This document shows positions 1 through 7,734 of a stretch of DNA of 64,000 nucleotides, in pieces. The stretch comes from Nocardia alba NBRC 108234 (lineage in GTDB: Bacteria; Actinomycetota; Actinomycetes; Mycobacteriales; Mycobacteriaceae). The notes beneath the pieces were generated by a model, which saw only the letters and a list, made by a program, of their open reading frames with translations, was not told the DNA's origin and made no database searches. The stretch's first letter is position 1; every line of letters begins with the position of its first letter. The stretch lies in assembly GCF_001612665.1 (NCBI RefSeq), contig NZ_BDAX01000006.1, positions 124,001 to 188,000 of the forward strand, read 5' to 3'. A program made the translations under genes and the position numbers.

Positions 1-434
1 AACATCGACTGCTCGCTGAGGCCGAACGTGTAGTTGCCGTTGCCGTCGAACTGCTTCGGCGACAGGCCGCGGAAGTCGCGGATACGGGGCAGCGCGATGG
101 ACACGAGACGGTCCAGGAACTCCCACATACGGTCGCCACGAAGGGTGACCTTCGCGCCGATCGGCATGCCCTCACGCAGCTTGAACTGCGCGATCGACTT
201 GGTGGCCTTACGGATTTCGGGCTTCTGGCCGGTGATCAGCTCGAGGTCCTTGACGGCACCGTTGATCAGCTTCGCGTCACGGGCGGCGTCGCCGACACCC
301 ATGTTCACGACGACCTTGACGACGCCGGGGATCTGCATCACGTTGGCGTAATCGAACTCGCCGTTCAGCGCGTCCTTGATCTCGGCGCGGTAGCGCGCCT
401 TCAGCCGGGGCTGAGTCTGCTCAGAGGTAGTCAT
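1..434 (-). CDS. rplE: 50S ribosomal protein L5 (partial, C-terminus off window)
   Basis: Binds 5S rRNA in the central protuberance of the large subunit. The N-terminal 144 residues are visible, beginning [16 protein letters not shown] and including the L5 signatures [17 protein letters not shown] and [15 protein letters not shown]. The ATG at 434 lies just after the rplX stop codon (436-438), so the two genes are translationally adjacent. The rest of the gene lies beyond position 1. Confidence 0.97.
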   Translation of the reverse strand, partial: MTTSEQTQPRLKARYRAEIKDALNGEFDYANVMQIPGVVKVVVNMGVGDAARDAKLINGAVKDLELITGQKPEIRKATKSIAQFKLREGMPIGAKVTLRGDRMWEFLDRLVSIALPRIRDFRGLSPKQFDGNGNYTFGLSEQSM

Positions 435-435
435 G

Positions 436-753
436 TCAGATGTCCTTCCCGTTTTTACGGGAGATCCGGACGCGCTTGCCGGACTCTTCGTCGGTGCGGT
501 AGCCGACGCGAGTCGGGTTACCGTCGGAGTCGACGACCATCACGTTGGAAACCTGGATGGGGGCTTCCTGGGTGACGATGCCACCCGAGGACGCGCCACG
601 CTGGTTCGCGGAATCCGCGACGTGCTTCTTGATGCGGTTCACGCCTTCGACGAGAACCTTGCCGGTCGCCGGGAAGGCCTGGATGACCTTGCCCTTGGCG
701 CCCTTGTCCTTGCCCGAAATGACGAGCACGGTGTCACCCTTGTGCACCTTCAT
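436..753 (-). CDS. rplX: 50S ribosomal protein L24
   Basis: Early assembly protein of the large subunit, 105 residues. It begins [21 protein letters not shown], the KOW motif typical of bacterial L24. It is the second gene of the spc operon, starting 2 bp after the rplN stop codon and ending next to the rplE start. Confidence 0.98.
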   Translation of the reverse strand: MKVHKGDTVLVISGKDKGAKGKVIQAFPATGKVLVEGVNRIKKHVADSANQRGASSGGIVTQEAPIQVSNVMVVDSDGNPTRVGYRTDEESGKRVRISRKNGKDI

Positions 754-755
754 GG

Positions 756-1124
756 TCAGAGCACCTCCGGGGCCAGCGAAACGATCTTCATGAAGCGCTT
801 GTCACGCAGCTCACGGCCGACCGGGCCGAAGATGCGGGTGCCACGAGGGTCGTTGTCCGGCTTGATCAGCACGGCGGCGTTCTCGTCGAACTTGATGTAG
901 GAACCGTCCGGACGACGACGCTCCTTGGTCGTGCGAACGACGACAGCCTTGACGACGTCGCCCTTCTTCACGTTGGCGCCGGGGATGGCGTCCTTCACGG
1001 TGGCGACGATGATGTCACCGATACCGGCATAGCGACGCGACGAGCCACCGAGCACGCGGATGCAAAGGATTTCCTTCGCCCCGGTGTTGTCGGCGACGCG
1101 CAGTCGCGACTCCTGCTGAATCAC
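756..1124 (-). CDS. rplN: 50S ribosomal protein L14
   Basis: Large-subunit protein at the subunit interface, 122 residues, the usual full length. It begins [18 protein letters not shown] and contains the conserved [12 protein letters not shown] and [13 protein letters not shown] segments. It is the first gene of the spc operon here. In many bacteria it directly follows rpsQ, but here rpsQ is about 36 kb away at 37046, and the siderophore locus and other genes fill the gap. Transcription presumably starts in the roughly 200 bp upstream region. Confidence 0.98.
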   Translation of the reverse strand: MIQQESRLRVADNTGAKEILCIRVLGGSSRRYAGIGDIIVATVKDAIPGANVKKGDVVKAVVVRTTKERRRPDGSYIKFDENAAVLIKPDNDPRGTRIFGPVGRELRDKRFMKIVSLAPEVL

Positions 1125-1229
1125 TTCAGCACCTCCTGGACCTGGATGTATACGTACGCCGGATTGCCGACCCGACGCACATGGTCAGTCACCCTCCGGA
1201 CGCGCGCCTGCCAGCGGAAATACCTTCCA

Positions 1230-1301
1230 CTGGGGGTTCACTGCCGGATTGCGGGGGCATAGCTCCCGCAGGCAACCGTTCTAGTGTAGGTGAACCCCCA
1301 G
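1230..1301. repeat. perfect 12-bp inverted repeat with 48-bp spacer
   Basis: The arms are CTGGGGGTTCAC at 1230-1241 and GTGAACCCCCAG at 1290-1301, exact reverse complements. The right arm abuts the candidate -10 of the spc promoter, so the arms may be paired protein-binding sites. As the presumed start site lies inside the repeat, a full RNA hairpin in the spc leader is unlikely. Confidence 0.6.
1283..1288 (-). promoter_or_regulatory. candidate -10 element for the rplN (spc) operon
   Basis: On the minus strand the hexamer reads TACACT, which fits the actinobacterial TANNNT -10 pattern. It lies about 160 bp upstream of rplN. No convincing -35 was found. The assignment is by eye only. Confidence 0.35.
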
Positions 1302-1324
1302 CGCGAACCGAATCGGGGGCCGGG

Positions 1325-3190
1325 TCAGCCCGCCACCGGTGCGAGTTCCCACGGTCCGTTGCCCTCGAGGGTGAGGATCTGGGTGTGGTGCTGGTCGACG
1401 GTGCTGCGGTGGGCGACCGAGACCACGATGGTATCGGGGACCTCGGTACGGATGAGGCTGTAGAGCGAGTACTCCAGGCCCTCGTCGACGGCGGAGGTGG
1501 CCTCGTCGAGGAAGACCACCTTGGGCCGGATCAGCAGGATGCGGGCGAAGGCCAGGCGCTGCTGCTCGCCGGGGGACAGGATCTTCGCCCAGTCGGCCTC
1601 CTCGTCGAGGCGGTCGGCGAGGTGGCCGAGATGGACCTTGGCGAGGACTTCACGCAGGGTCTCGTCGGTGACGTCCTCCGCCTTTGCCGGGTATTCGATC
1701 GCGGTCCGCAGGTCGCCGAGCGGGAGATAGGGCAGCTGCGACAGGAACAGCGTCTCCGTGCCCGCGGGGCGGCCGACCTCACCGTCGCTGTACGGCCACA
1801 TCTGCGCGAGCGCGCGCAGCAACGTGGTCTTGCCGCTGCCCGAGACACCCTTCACGACCAGCGCGTCGCTGGGGACGAGCCGCAGGTTCAGATCGTCGAT
1901 GAGCACTTGACCGTCGGGCTTGCGGACACCGACCTTGTCCAAGCGCAGGGCGTCGTCCAGGTCGACGGCGGCGAGCTTGGGGAGGTCACGGGATTCGTCG
2001 GTTGCGGTCAGCAGCCCGTCGAGACGGATGAGCGAGGCTCGATATTCGGCGAAGTCGTCGTAGGAATCACGGAAGAACGACAGCGAGTCCTGGATTTCTC
2101 TGAATGCCGTAGCCGTCTGGTTCATGCCGCCCAGGCTGATCGCACCGCTGAAGAAGCGCGGCGCCTGGATGAGGTAGGGGAACAGGTAGGCGGACTGGGA
2201 GACGACGAAGTTCCAGCCAACGAACTTGAGCATCCGGTAGACGTAGGCCCACTGGACCCGGATCACCTCGGCGAACCGGGCGAGCAGGCTGGTCTTCTCG
2301 ACGCCCTCACCCCGGTAGAACGCAATGCTCTCCGCCGCGTCACGCACCCGCACGAGCGCGTAACGGAAATCGGCGGTGGTCCGCTCCCGCAGGAAGTTGA
2401 TCCGGATCAGCGGGCGACCGATCCAGAAGGCGATCACGGTCGAGATCAGGACATAGGCCATCACGATGACCAACGCGGCCCGGGGAATGGTGACACCGAG
2501 AACGGTCATCGGCCCCGACAGATCCCACAACACCTTGGTGAAGGACACGACAGAGACAATGGCCGTCACCGCGCCGAGCGCCAGCGTGCGGGATTGCTCC
2601 GTGAACGTGACGGTGTCGGCCTGGATTCGCTGGTCGGGGTTGTCGATCTCGTTGTCGATGAACCGAGCGCGGTAGAACGCACTGCCCGCCATCCAGTCCG
2701 TGGTGACACGGTCGGTCAGCCACACCCGCCAGCGGATGTCGAAGGCGAGTTTGGCGTACAGGTACACCAATTCCTTGACCGTCCAGATGGTGATCAACAG
2801 GGTGAACAGCTTCGCCGAGTCCCAGAACCCGGTCTTGGCCTCCGAGAGTGCCGCGTCGTCCTTGGCTTTCAAGGCGGACGCGGCGAGCTGGAACGAGGCG
2901 AACATATCGTTGCCCCAATAGCTGAGCAGCACACTCAACCGGACGCTCACCAGGGCCATGATCAGCAGGAAAGCGACGAACAGCCAGGTCCTCCAGGCGC
3001 CGGCACCGCGGAAGTAATCACCGCTGACAGACCAGAACTGGCGACCCCACTTCGTCAGTCTGAGCAACAAGGCGGCGACGACCACGAAGGCCACCACGGT
3101 GATGAGGAAGGCGATCCCGAGCCATTTCGCACTCTCGAACCACTCGACGCTCCAGTCTCTAGACGTCTCCACGCACGCATCCCATCCCAT
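1325..3190 (-). CDS. ABC transporter, fused permease-ATPase, BacA/SbmA-like
   Basis: Half-transporter of 621 residues with an N-terminal membrane domain (about residues 1-370, several hydrophobic helices) and a C-terminal ATPase. The membrane part carries IDNEIDNPDQRIQAD, characteristic of the SbmA/BacA/peroxisomal (ABC_membrane_2) group. The ATPase has Walker A GVSGSGKTTLLRAL, the signature LSPGEQQRLAFAR and Walker B VVFLDEATSAVDEG. Relatives such as mycobacterial BacA (Rv1819c) move vitamin B12 and hydrophilic peptides. I chose the ATG at 3190 (MGWDACVETSRDW). An in-frame ATG at 3256 would add a basic 22-residue extension. It is divergent from the siderophore-binding lipoprotein, and an iron box lies between them, so iron-regulated siderophore transport is a reasonable inference. 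The substrate is unknown. Confidence 0.88.
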   Translation of the reverse strand: MGWDACVETSRDWSVEWFESAKWLGIAFLITVVAFVVVAALLLRLTKWGRQFWSVSGDYFRGAGAWRTWLFVAFLLIMALVSVRLSVLLSYWGNDMFASFQLAASALKAKDDAALSEAKTGFWDSAKLFTLLITIWTVKELVYLYAKLAFDIRWRVWLTDRVTTDWMAGSAFYRARFIDNEIDNPDQRIQADTVTFTEQSRTLALGAVTAIVSVVSFTKVLWDLSGPMTVLGVTIPRAALVIVMAYVLISTVIAFWIGRPLIRINFLRERTTADFRYALVRVRDAAESIAFYRGEGVEKTSLLARFAEVIRVQWAYVYRMLKFVGWNFVVSQSAYLFPYLIQAPRFFSGAISLGGMNQTATAFREIQDSLSFFRDSYDDFAEYRASLIRLDGLLTATDESRDLPKLAAVDLDDALRLDKVGVRKPDGQVLIDDLNLRLVPSDALVVKGVSGSGKTTLLRALAQMWPYSDGEVGRPAGTETLFLSQLPYLPLGDLRTAIEYPAKAEDVTDETLREVLAKVHLGHLADRLDEEADWAKILSPGEQQRLAFARILLIRPKVVFLDEATSAVDEGLEYSLYSLIRTEVPDTIVVSVAHRSTVDQHHTQILTLEGNGPWELAPVAG

Positions 3191-3278
3191 GACGGCCGAA
3201 ATTCGGCGCAGTCTAACCCGCCGAACGGGTCTGCGCCGGGCCGTGGCTCGGCCCATCGATTGACCACCACAAAACGAC

Positions 3279-3297
3279 GTAGGTTAGCCTTGGCTGA
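3279..3297. promoter_or_regulatory. IdeR-type iron box (divergent promoter region)
   Basis: The sequence GTAGGTTAGCCTTGGCTGA resembles the IdeR/DtxR consensus TTAGGTTAGGCTAACCTAA. The left half-site is almost perfect and the right half is weaker. It lies about 90 bp from the BacA-like transporter start and 68 bp from the lipoprotein start, so it could control both directions. Confidence 0.7.
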
Positions 3298-3364
3298 CTT
3301 ATGCTGGAACAGGCCATTCGGGGCCGCTCGAGGAAAATTCCTCGAGATAGAAAGGGACACAACG

Positions 3365-4342
3365 ATGACCACTCGGACTTCACGCGGGTGGCGCCGCACA
3401 GCGGTAGCCGTGCTTGCCGGCGCCCTCGCTTTAGGTGGCGTCACGGCATGTAGCTCATCCGACGAAACGTCGACCGGCGGCGAAGCGGTGACCATCACCC
3501 ACGCCCGCGGCGAGACCACCGTCCCCGGTACCCCGAAGAAGATCGTCGCCCTCGGCAACCAGTGGCTCGACAGCTCGCTGGCGCTCGGCGTGGTCCCCGT
3601 CGGCTACATCGACAATGTCTCCGCGGTATCCAAGAGCACCCCGCCGTGGACGCCGGATTCGCTGAAGTCGGCCACCGCCCTCAAGACCACCGGCAATATC
3701 GCCGAGCAGGTCGCGGCGCTCGAGCCGGACCTGATCCTGGCCGACCCGTTCATCGCCGATCAGAAGACCTACGACGACCTGTCCAAGGTCGCCCCGACCC
3801 TGCCCGCGCTGACCAAGGACGCTGTCACGCCGTGGCAGGACCAGGTCACCGCGCTGGGCAAGGTGCTGCACAAGGAATCCGACGCGAGCGCGGTGATCAA
3901 GAAGGTCGACGACAAGGTCGCCGCCATCACCGCGGCCAACCCCGGACTGAAGGGCAAGACCTTCGCCAGCACCTGGCTCGCGAGCCCCTCGCAGCTGATG
4001 GTGCTCACCGACCCCAACGACGGCTCGGCCAAGGTGTTCACCGCCCTCGGTATGGGCATCCCGGCCAATCTCACCGCGCTGCCCGCCAACCAGGGCCGAC
4101 TGGCGCTGTCGCCGGAGAAGATCGACGAGCTCAGCGCCGACCTGCTGCTCGCCGGTTACGCCCCCGGCCTCGACGAGAAGTACCGGCAGCTGCCCGGTTA
4201 CGCCGATCTGCCGTCGGTGCGCAAGGGTTCGGTCGTGTTCCTGACCACGCAGGAGATCAGCGCGATCAACCAGCCCAGCGCACTGTCGGTGCCGTTCATG
4301 CTGGACAAGCTCGCGCCCGCGTTCGCCGCTGCCGCGAAATAG
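3365..4342 (+). CDS. iron-siderophore ABC transporter substrate-binding lipoprotein
   Basis: 325 residues. The N-terminus has a basic stretch, a hydrophobic core and a lipobox ending GGVTAC, so it should be lipid-anchored outside the cytoplasmic membrane. The mature part starts with the FecB/FepB-type opening VTITHARGETTVPGTPKKIVALG and contains LEPDLILAD and the C-terminal AINQPSALSVPFMLDKL, typical of the periplasmic-binding TroA/FecB fold for ferric siderophores. The ATG at 3365 follows AGAAAGGGACAC, an acceptable ribosome-binding region. The iron box at 3279 lies upstream. The SagB-type oxidase follows 38 bp after the stop codon, so the two are probably one iron-repressed operon. It probably binds ferric nocobactin, which is an inference from context. 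Confidence 0.9.
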   Translation: MTTRTSRGWRRTAVAVLAGALALGGVTACSSSDETSTGGEAVTITHARGETTVPGTPKKIVALGNQWLDSSLALGVVPVGYIDNVSAVSKSTPPWTPDSLKSATALKTTGNIAEQVAALEPDLILADPFIADQKTYDDLSKVAPTLPALTKDAVTPWQDQVTALGKVLHKESDASAVIKKVDDKVAAITAANPGLKGKTFASTWLASPSQLMVLTDPNDGSAKVFTALGMGIPANLTALPANQGRLALSPEKIDELSADLLLAGYAPGLDEKYRQLPGYADLPSVRKGSVVFLTTQEISAINQPSALSVPFMLDKLAPAFAAAAK

Positions 4343-4380
4343 GCTCTGCCCCAGACCGGTTCAACCCTGAGGATCTCACC

Positions 4381-5730
4381 GTGCTCGCCTCCGCTTACCC
4401 CGCCCAGACCCGCTTCGCCTTGCGCGCGGGCGTCACCTGCCTGACGACTCCCGCCGGCGCGGTGCTGCTCAATCCGCCGCGCAACGAGAAGCTGACCGGG
4501 CTGGGCGCGGGGGCGCTGCAAGCACTGAAAACCCTGAACCAGGGTCCGGCGACCGCGGCGGAGATGGCCACCGCGGCGGCGGGCGACGACATCACCGCCC
4601 TGATGCGCAAGCTCACCGACGGTGGGTGGCTCTCGGTGTCGGTCCGCGACGGCGGCCGCGACCTCTACAGCATCCGCCCCTTCGCCGACCCCGCCCCTCG
4701 CCCCACGGTGGCGCTGCCCGCCTGGTCGGCGACCCTGTCGAAATTCGCTGTCCTGCACCGTGACAGCCAAGGCTTCGTGCTCGAACATCCCCGGTCCTGG
4801 TGCGACCTGCGCATCCACGACCCGCGCCTGCTCGCCCTGCTCGACGGCCCCCTCGCCGCCGATTCACCGGTGCCCGCCGCCGTGAAGTCCCAGTTCATGG
4901 CCGACCTGCAGTGGTGCGGATTCCTGGTCGACGGCGACGAGGAGGAGCGCGAGTTCACCACCCGCTCGTGGAACACCCCCGACCTGTGGTTCCACCGCCG
5001 CAGCACCCTCGGCGCGCGCACCGTGACCTGGGACGACTTCGGACCCACCCGCTGGGCCGACGGCCAGTTCCCCGAATTGCCCCTGCGCCGTGCGTCGTTC
5101 GACGGCGAGCCGGTGGCGCTGGCGACGCCGGATCTGGTGTCGCTGCGCGTGTCCGATCCGAGCCTGGCCGCCACCATCGAAGATCGCGTCTCCACTCGCG
5201 CCTTCGACGACGCCGCCCCCATCACCTCGGTTCAGTTGGGCGAGTTGCTGTTCCGCACCGCCCGCACCCGCGAGGACGGCTCCCGCCCCTACCCCTCCGG
5301 CGGTGAGGCCTACGAACTCGAGATCTACCCCGTGGTGCGCAACGTCGCGGGCCTGGAAAACGGCATGTACCACTACGACTCGGCCGACCACGCCCTTCGT
5401 CCGGTCGCCGCCGTCGACTCCCCCGCCGTCCAGAAGCTGCTCAAATCCACCTCGGCGACCCTGGCGGGCGGCGCGCAACCCCAAGTCCTGCTGCTGGTTT
5501 CGGCCCGCGCGGGCCGCGTGATGTGGAGCTACGAACAGGTCGCCTACGCCAACATCCTCAAGCACGTCGGCGTCCTCATGCAGACCGTCTACCTCGCCGC
5601 CACCGCCATGCGCCTCGGCGTCGTAGCCCAGGGCTTCAGCGACACCTCCGCTTTCGCCGCGGCCACCGGCCTCGACGAACTCGAGGAGTGCAACGTCGGC
5701 AGCATCATCGTGGGCTCCCCGGCCGGCTGA
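4381..5730 (+). CDS. SagB/McbC-type FMN-dependent azoline oxidase
   Basis: 449 residues from a GTG start at 4381. The C-terminal part (about 258-449) is a nitroreductase-fold domain of the SagB family: the motif EDRVSTRAF, then PYPSGGEAYELEIYPVV, GMYHYDSADHALRPV and QTVYLAATAMRLGVVAQGF. The N-terminal part (about 1-110) looks like a small winged-helix region, GALQALKTLNQGPATAAEM followed by LMRKLTDGGWLSV, as in other SagB-like proteins. Family members use FMN to oxidise thiazolines or oxazolines to thiazoles or oxazoles. It follows an iron-box-controlled siderophore lipoprotein by 38 bp, and no RiPP precursor or cyclodehydratase is nearby. I infer that it oxidises the oxazoline of the siderophore to the oxazole found in nocobactin. 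Family assignment is strong; substrate is hypothesis. Confidence 0.85.
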   Translation: MLASAYPAQTRFALRAGVTCLTTPAGAVLLNPPRNEKLTGLGAGALQALKTLNQGPATAAEMATAAAGDDITALMRKLTDGGWLSVSVRDGGRDLYSIRPFADPAPRPTVALPAWSATLSKFAVLHRDSQGFVLEHPRSWCDLRIHDPRLLALLDGPLAADSPVPAAVKSQFMADLQWCGFLVDGDEEEREFTTRSWNTPDLWFHRRSTLGARTVTWDDFGPTRWADGQFPELPLRRASFDGEPVALATPDLVSLRVSDPSLAATIEDRVSTRAFDDAAPITSVQLGELLFRTARTREDGSRPYPSGGEAYELEIYPVVRNVAGLENGMYHYDSADHALRPVAAVDSPAVQKLLKSTSATLAGGAQPQVLLLVSARAGRVMWSYEQVAYANILKHVGVLMQTVYLAATAMRLGVVAQGFSDTSAFAAATGLDELEECNVGSIIVGSPAG

Positions 5731-5830
5731 TCTCACCGCCGAATGGTGAGATCTACGTCACATCATGCAACCTCCGGCGTCTGCCGCGCGTCCAAACCTA
5801 CGACGTGCTTCCTGACAGATCGAGGGTCTC

Positions 5831-6346
5831 ATGAACGACGATTGGTCGGCGCCGACACAGGCATCGAACAACGCTCTGCGCGCGCAGATCGATTCGATGC
5901 TGGATACCTTCTCCGCTGAGAAGGCGGCTCTGCTCGACGCCCGGTCCCAGGCCACCCAGCTCGTGACCGCCTGGTCGGCGGACAGGTTGGTCCGCGCCTG
6001 CGGCACCATCGCGGGAATCTCCGAGGTCCATATCGAGCCGGACGCCTTCAAACGGTCGACCCCGGAGTCGCTCGGCCGATCGGTGACCGAGGCGATCGCT
6101 CAGGTAGCCGCGCAAGCCGCCCAGATCCAAGAGCAAGCCCTCGCCCCGTTGTCGGATCTGAGCGCGAACATGCCGGACCTCCCCGACCTGATCCCGGGCG
6201 CCCCCAGCATGAAAGACCTCATCGCCCAGCTGACGCCGCCACCGCCACCGGCCCCCGAACCGGTCACCGACTCACCGCACAGCCTCTTCGATGACACCGA
6301 CGACGAAGAAGGCGAATACTTCCGCAACCGCGGATACCTCCGATGA
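5831..6346 (+). CDS. YbaB/EbfC-family nucleoid-associated-like protein
   Basis: 171 residues. The N-terminal 95 residues resemble actinobacterial YbaB/EbfC proteins: a helical LRAQIDSMLDTFSAEKAAL, a beta region, then IEPDAFKRSTPESLGRSV and a final helix. Family members bind DNA as dimers. The C-terminus differs from classical YbaB: a proline-rich run (TPPPPPAPEP) and an acidic tail (DDTDDEEGEYF). Genes of this kind often precede WXG100 or polymorphic-toxin genes in actinobacteria, and here a TNT-toxin module follows. The start ATG at 5831 follows GATCGAGGGTCTC. Confidence 0.72.
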   Translation: MNDDWSAPTQASNNALRAQIDSMLDTFSAEKAALLDARSQATQLVTAWSADRLVRACGTIAGISEVHIEPDAFKRSTPESLGRSVTEAIAQVAAQAAQIQEQALAPLSDLSANMPDLPDLIPGAPSMKDLIAQLTPPPPPAPEPVTDSPHSLFDDTDDEEGEYFRNRGYLR

Positions 6347-6511
6347 GCTCACTGAAAGCCGACCCGCCAGCGCTGCACATTTGATGATCTATCGGGATAG
6401 CTGACCGTCGAGGATCGCCGCGAGGGAACAGGTCGATGGGAGCAGGTCGGGCTGGCCGAACGAGTCGGCAAACTCGCGAATGATCTTCGCGAACCACTGT
6501 CGCAGTACCTG

Positions 6512-7377
6512 TTGGAGTGCCAGTCATTGATCACCACGCAGTCGATGGCGGATCCGCTCGATCCGTCGCGCGATCATGGCGTACCTACCGGGATATCCAG
6601 TGACGGAACCTGGGTATGGCCCACCTATTGGGGCTATTTCGTCGAGGAGTACCGCATAGAAGTACAGGATTGGGTGTTCCCGAGTCGATCGCGTCGGTCG
6701 GCAGGCGTCGCGACGATCATTTCTGCCTGGTGCCGGCGGAAGACTGCACGGTCGAGGCATTCTGGTACGAACGCGGCGGCAAGCATGACCTCTGCGTCTA
6801 CGACAACGAATCTGCTGCCTGCTATGGGTTTCTCGGCTTGATCGGCGGTGGTCTCGACGGCTCCCAACCGCTGAAACCGGGCACCGGTACGGCCGGCTCC
6901 GTGGGCGGGGCACCGATCACCAGTCCCGCGGTCCAGTCGTTGCTCGACGGCGCCGATCTGTTCGGCGGAGTTCGCGAAGCCCGATGGGCGCGAGAATTCG
7001 TAGTACCGGAGGATCTCGGCGCGTCCGCGGGCAGACGCCTTCTCCGCTGGCCCGACCCGGTGCTGCACCCGGACGGCTTCGCGACCCCGACCGGCCGCAC
7101 GCCGATCCAGCTCGAGCCTGGTCGGATAATGGACTCGTTCGGCACCACCTTCACCCGCTTGCTCTACGACATGGGAACGCCCTTCGGCGCGCGTTCACTG
7201 CCGATCGACTACGCCGAATCCGGCTACCGCCGATGGCGAGTCCTTACCCCGACACCGGTGTGGTCCGGTCCGGTCGCACCGTGGTTCGGCCAGACTGGCG
7301 GCGGTCATCAATACTTCACCCTGATACCGGTCGTCGACCTGGTCGGTGCGGGATTCGTCGAGGAGATGGCACTGTGA
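6512..7377 (+). pseudogene. TNT-domain (NAD+ glycohydrolase) toxin, frameshifted
   Basis: The C-terminal half, in the frame ending at 7377, matches the tuberculosis necrotizing toxin fold: RLLRWPDPVLHPDGF, then GTPFGARSLPIDYAESGYRRW and finally GPVAPWFGQTGGGHQYFTL, which keeps the Gln-rich active-site region of CpnT/TNT. TNT hydrolyses NAD+. The upstream coding sequence continues in another frame: SSDGTWVWPTYWGYFVEEYR and VQDWVF up to about 6680, then PESIASVGRRRDDHF in the toxin frame. Losing one C from the run at 6679-6681 explains the break. The upstream frame is open from 6401 but has no ATG or GTG before the TTG at 6512; the first ATG is at 6545. There is no WXG100, PPE or signal region, so it is a trimmed toxin module. 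An intact shorter ORF (ATG 6616) could still express the TNT domain. Confidence 0.75.
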
Positions 7378-7649
7378 GCGGAGGCGACGACATCTTCTCC
7401 CAGAACCCGATCACTCAGCTGTCATTGTTCTCCCACGTCCACGCGCCGGCCTCCTTGATCTCCGACGGTGAACTGCGCGAACAGGCTTGGTGCCTGATTC
7501 AGGCAGCAGACGGCTGGTGGGACGTCTTCTACTACGAACATGGTTCCCGAACCACCGACATCGGCCGCGCCAAGTCCCGTCTCGCTGCCCTCCGGCTACT
7601 CGGCGGGCGTCTGCTCTACACCGACATCCTCAATCGAGCCGCCTCATAG
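7374..7649 (+). CDS. probable TNT immunity-like protein
   Basis: 91 residues from a GTG at 7374 that overlaps the toxin stop codon (GTGA), the usual arrangement of a toxin-immunity pair. The protein is small, soluble and rich in aromatic residues: EQAWCLIQAADGWWDVFYYE and RLAALRLLGGRLLYTDI. It resembles the segment just upstream of the TNT domain in the preceding reading frame (HFCLVPAEDCTVEAFWYERG and YGFLGLIGGG), so one domain seems present both fused and free. The immunity role is inferred from position and size; I do not recognise a named family. Confidence 0.6.
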   Translation: MSGGDDIFSQNPITQLSLFSHVHAPASLISDGELREQAWCLIQAADGWWDVFYYEHGSRTTDIGRAKSRLAALRLLGGRLLYTDILNRAAS

Positions 7650-7734
7650 CGCCGACGTGACCGGTTCGCCTGGCTGGTCGCCGTGCGCCCAGCCGACGAA
7701 GTGGTCACGCGGCGCCGATATCGTCGGTCGCCGC

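Noticed and set aside
1181..3364. Upstream extension of the lipoprotein frame on the plus strand
   Set aside because: It is antisense to the ABC transporter; the signal peptide and lipobox start at ATG 3365.
4381..5730. RiPP (thiopeptide/TOMM) cluster around the SagB-like oxidase
   Set aside because: No YcaO cyclodehydratase, dehydratase or short precursor gene was found on either side; the context is siderophore transport.
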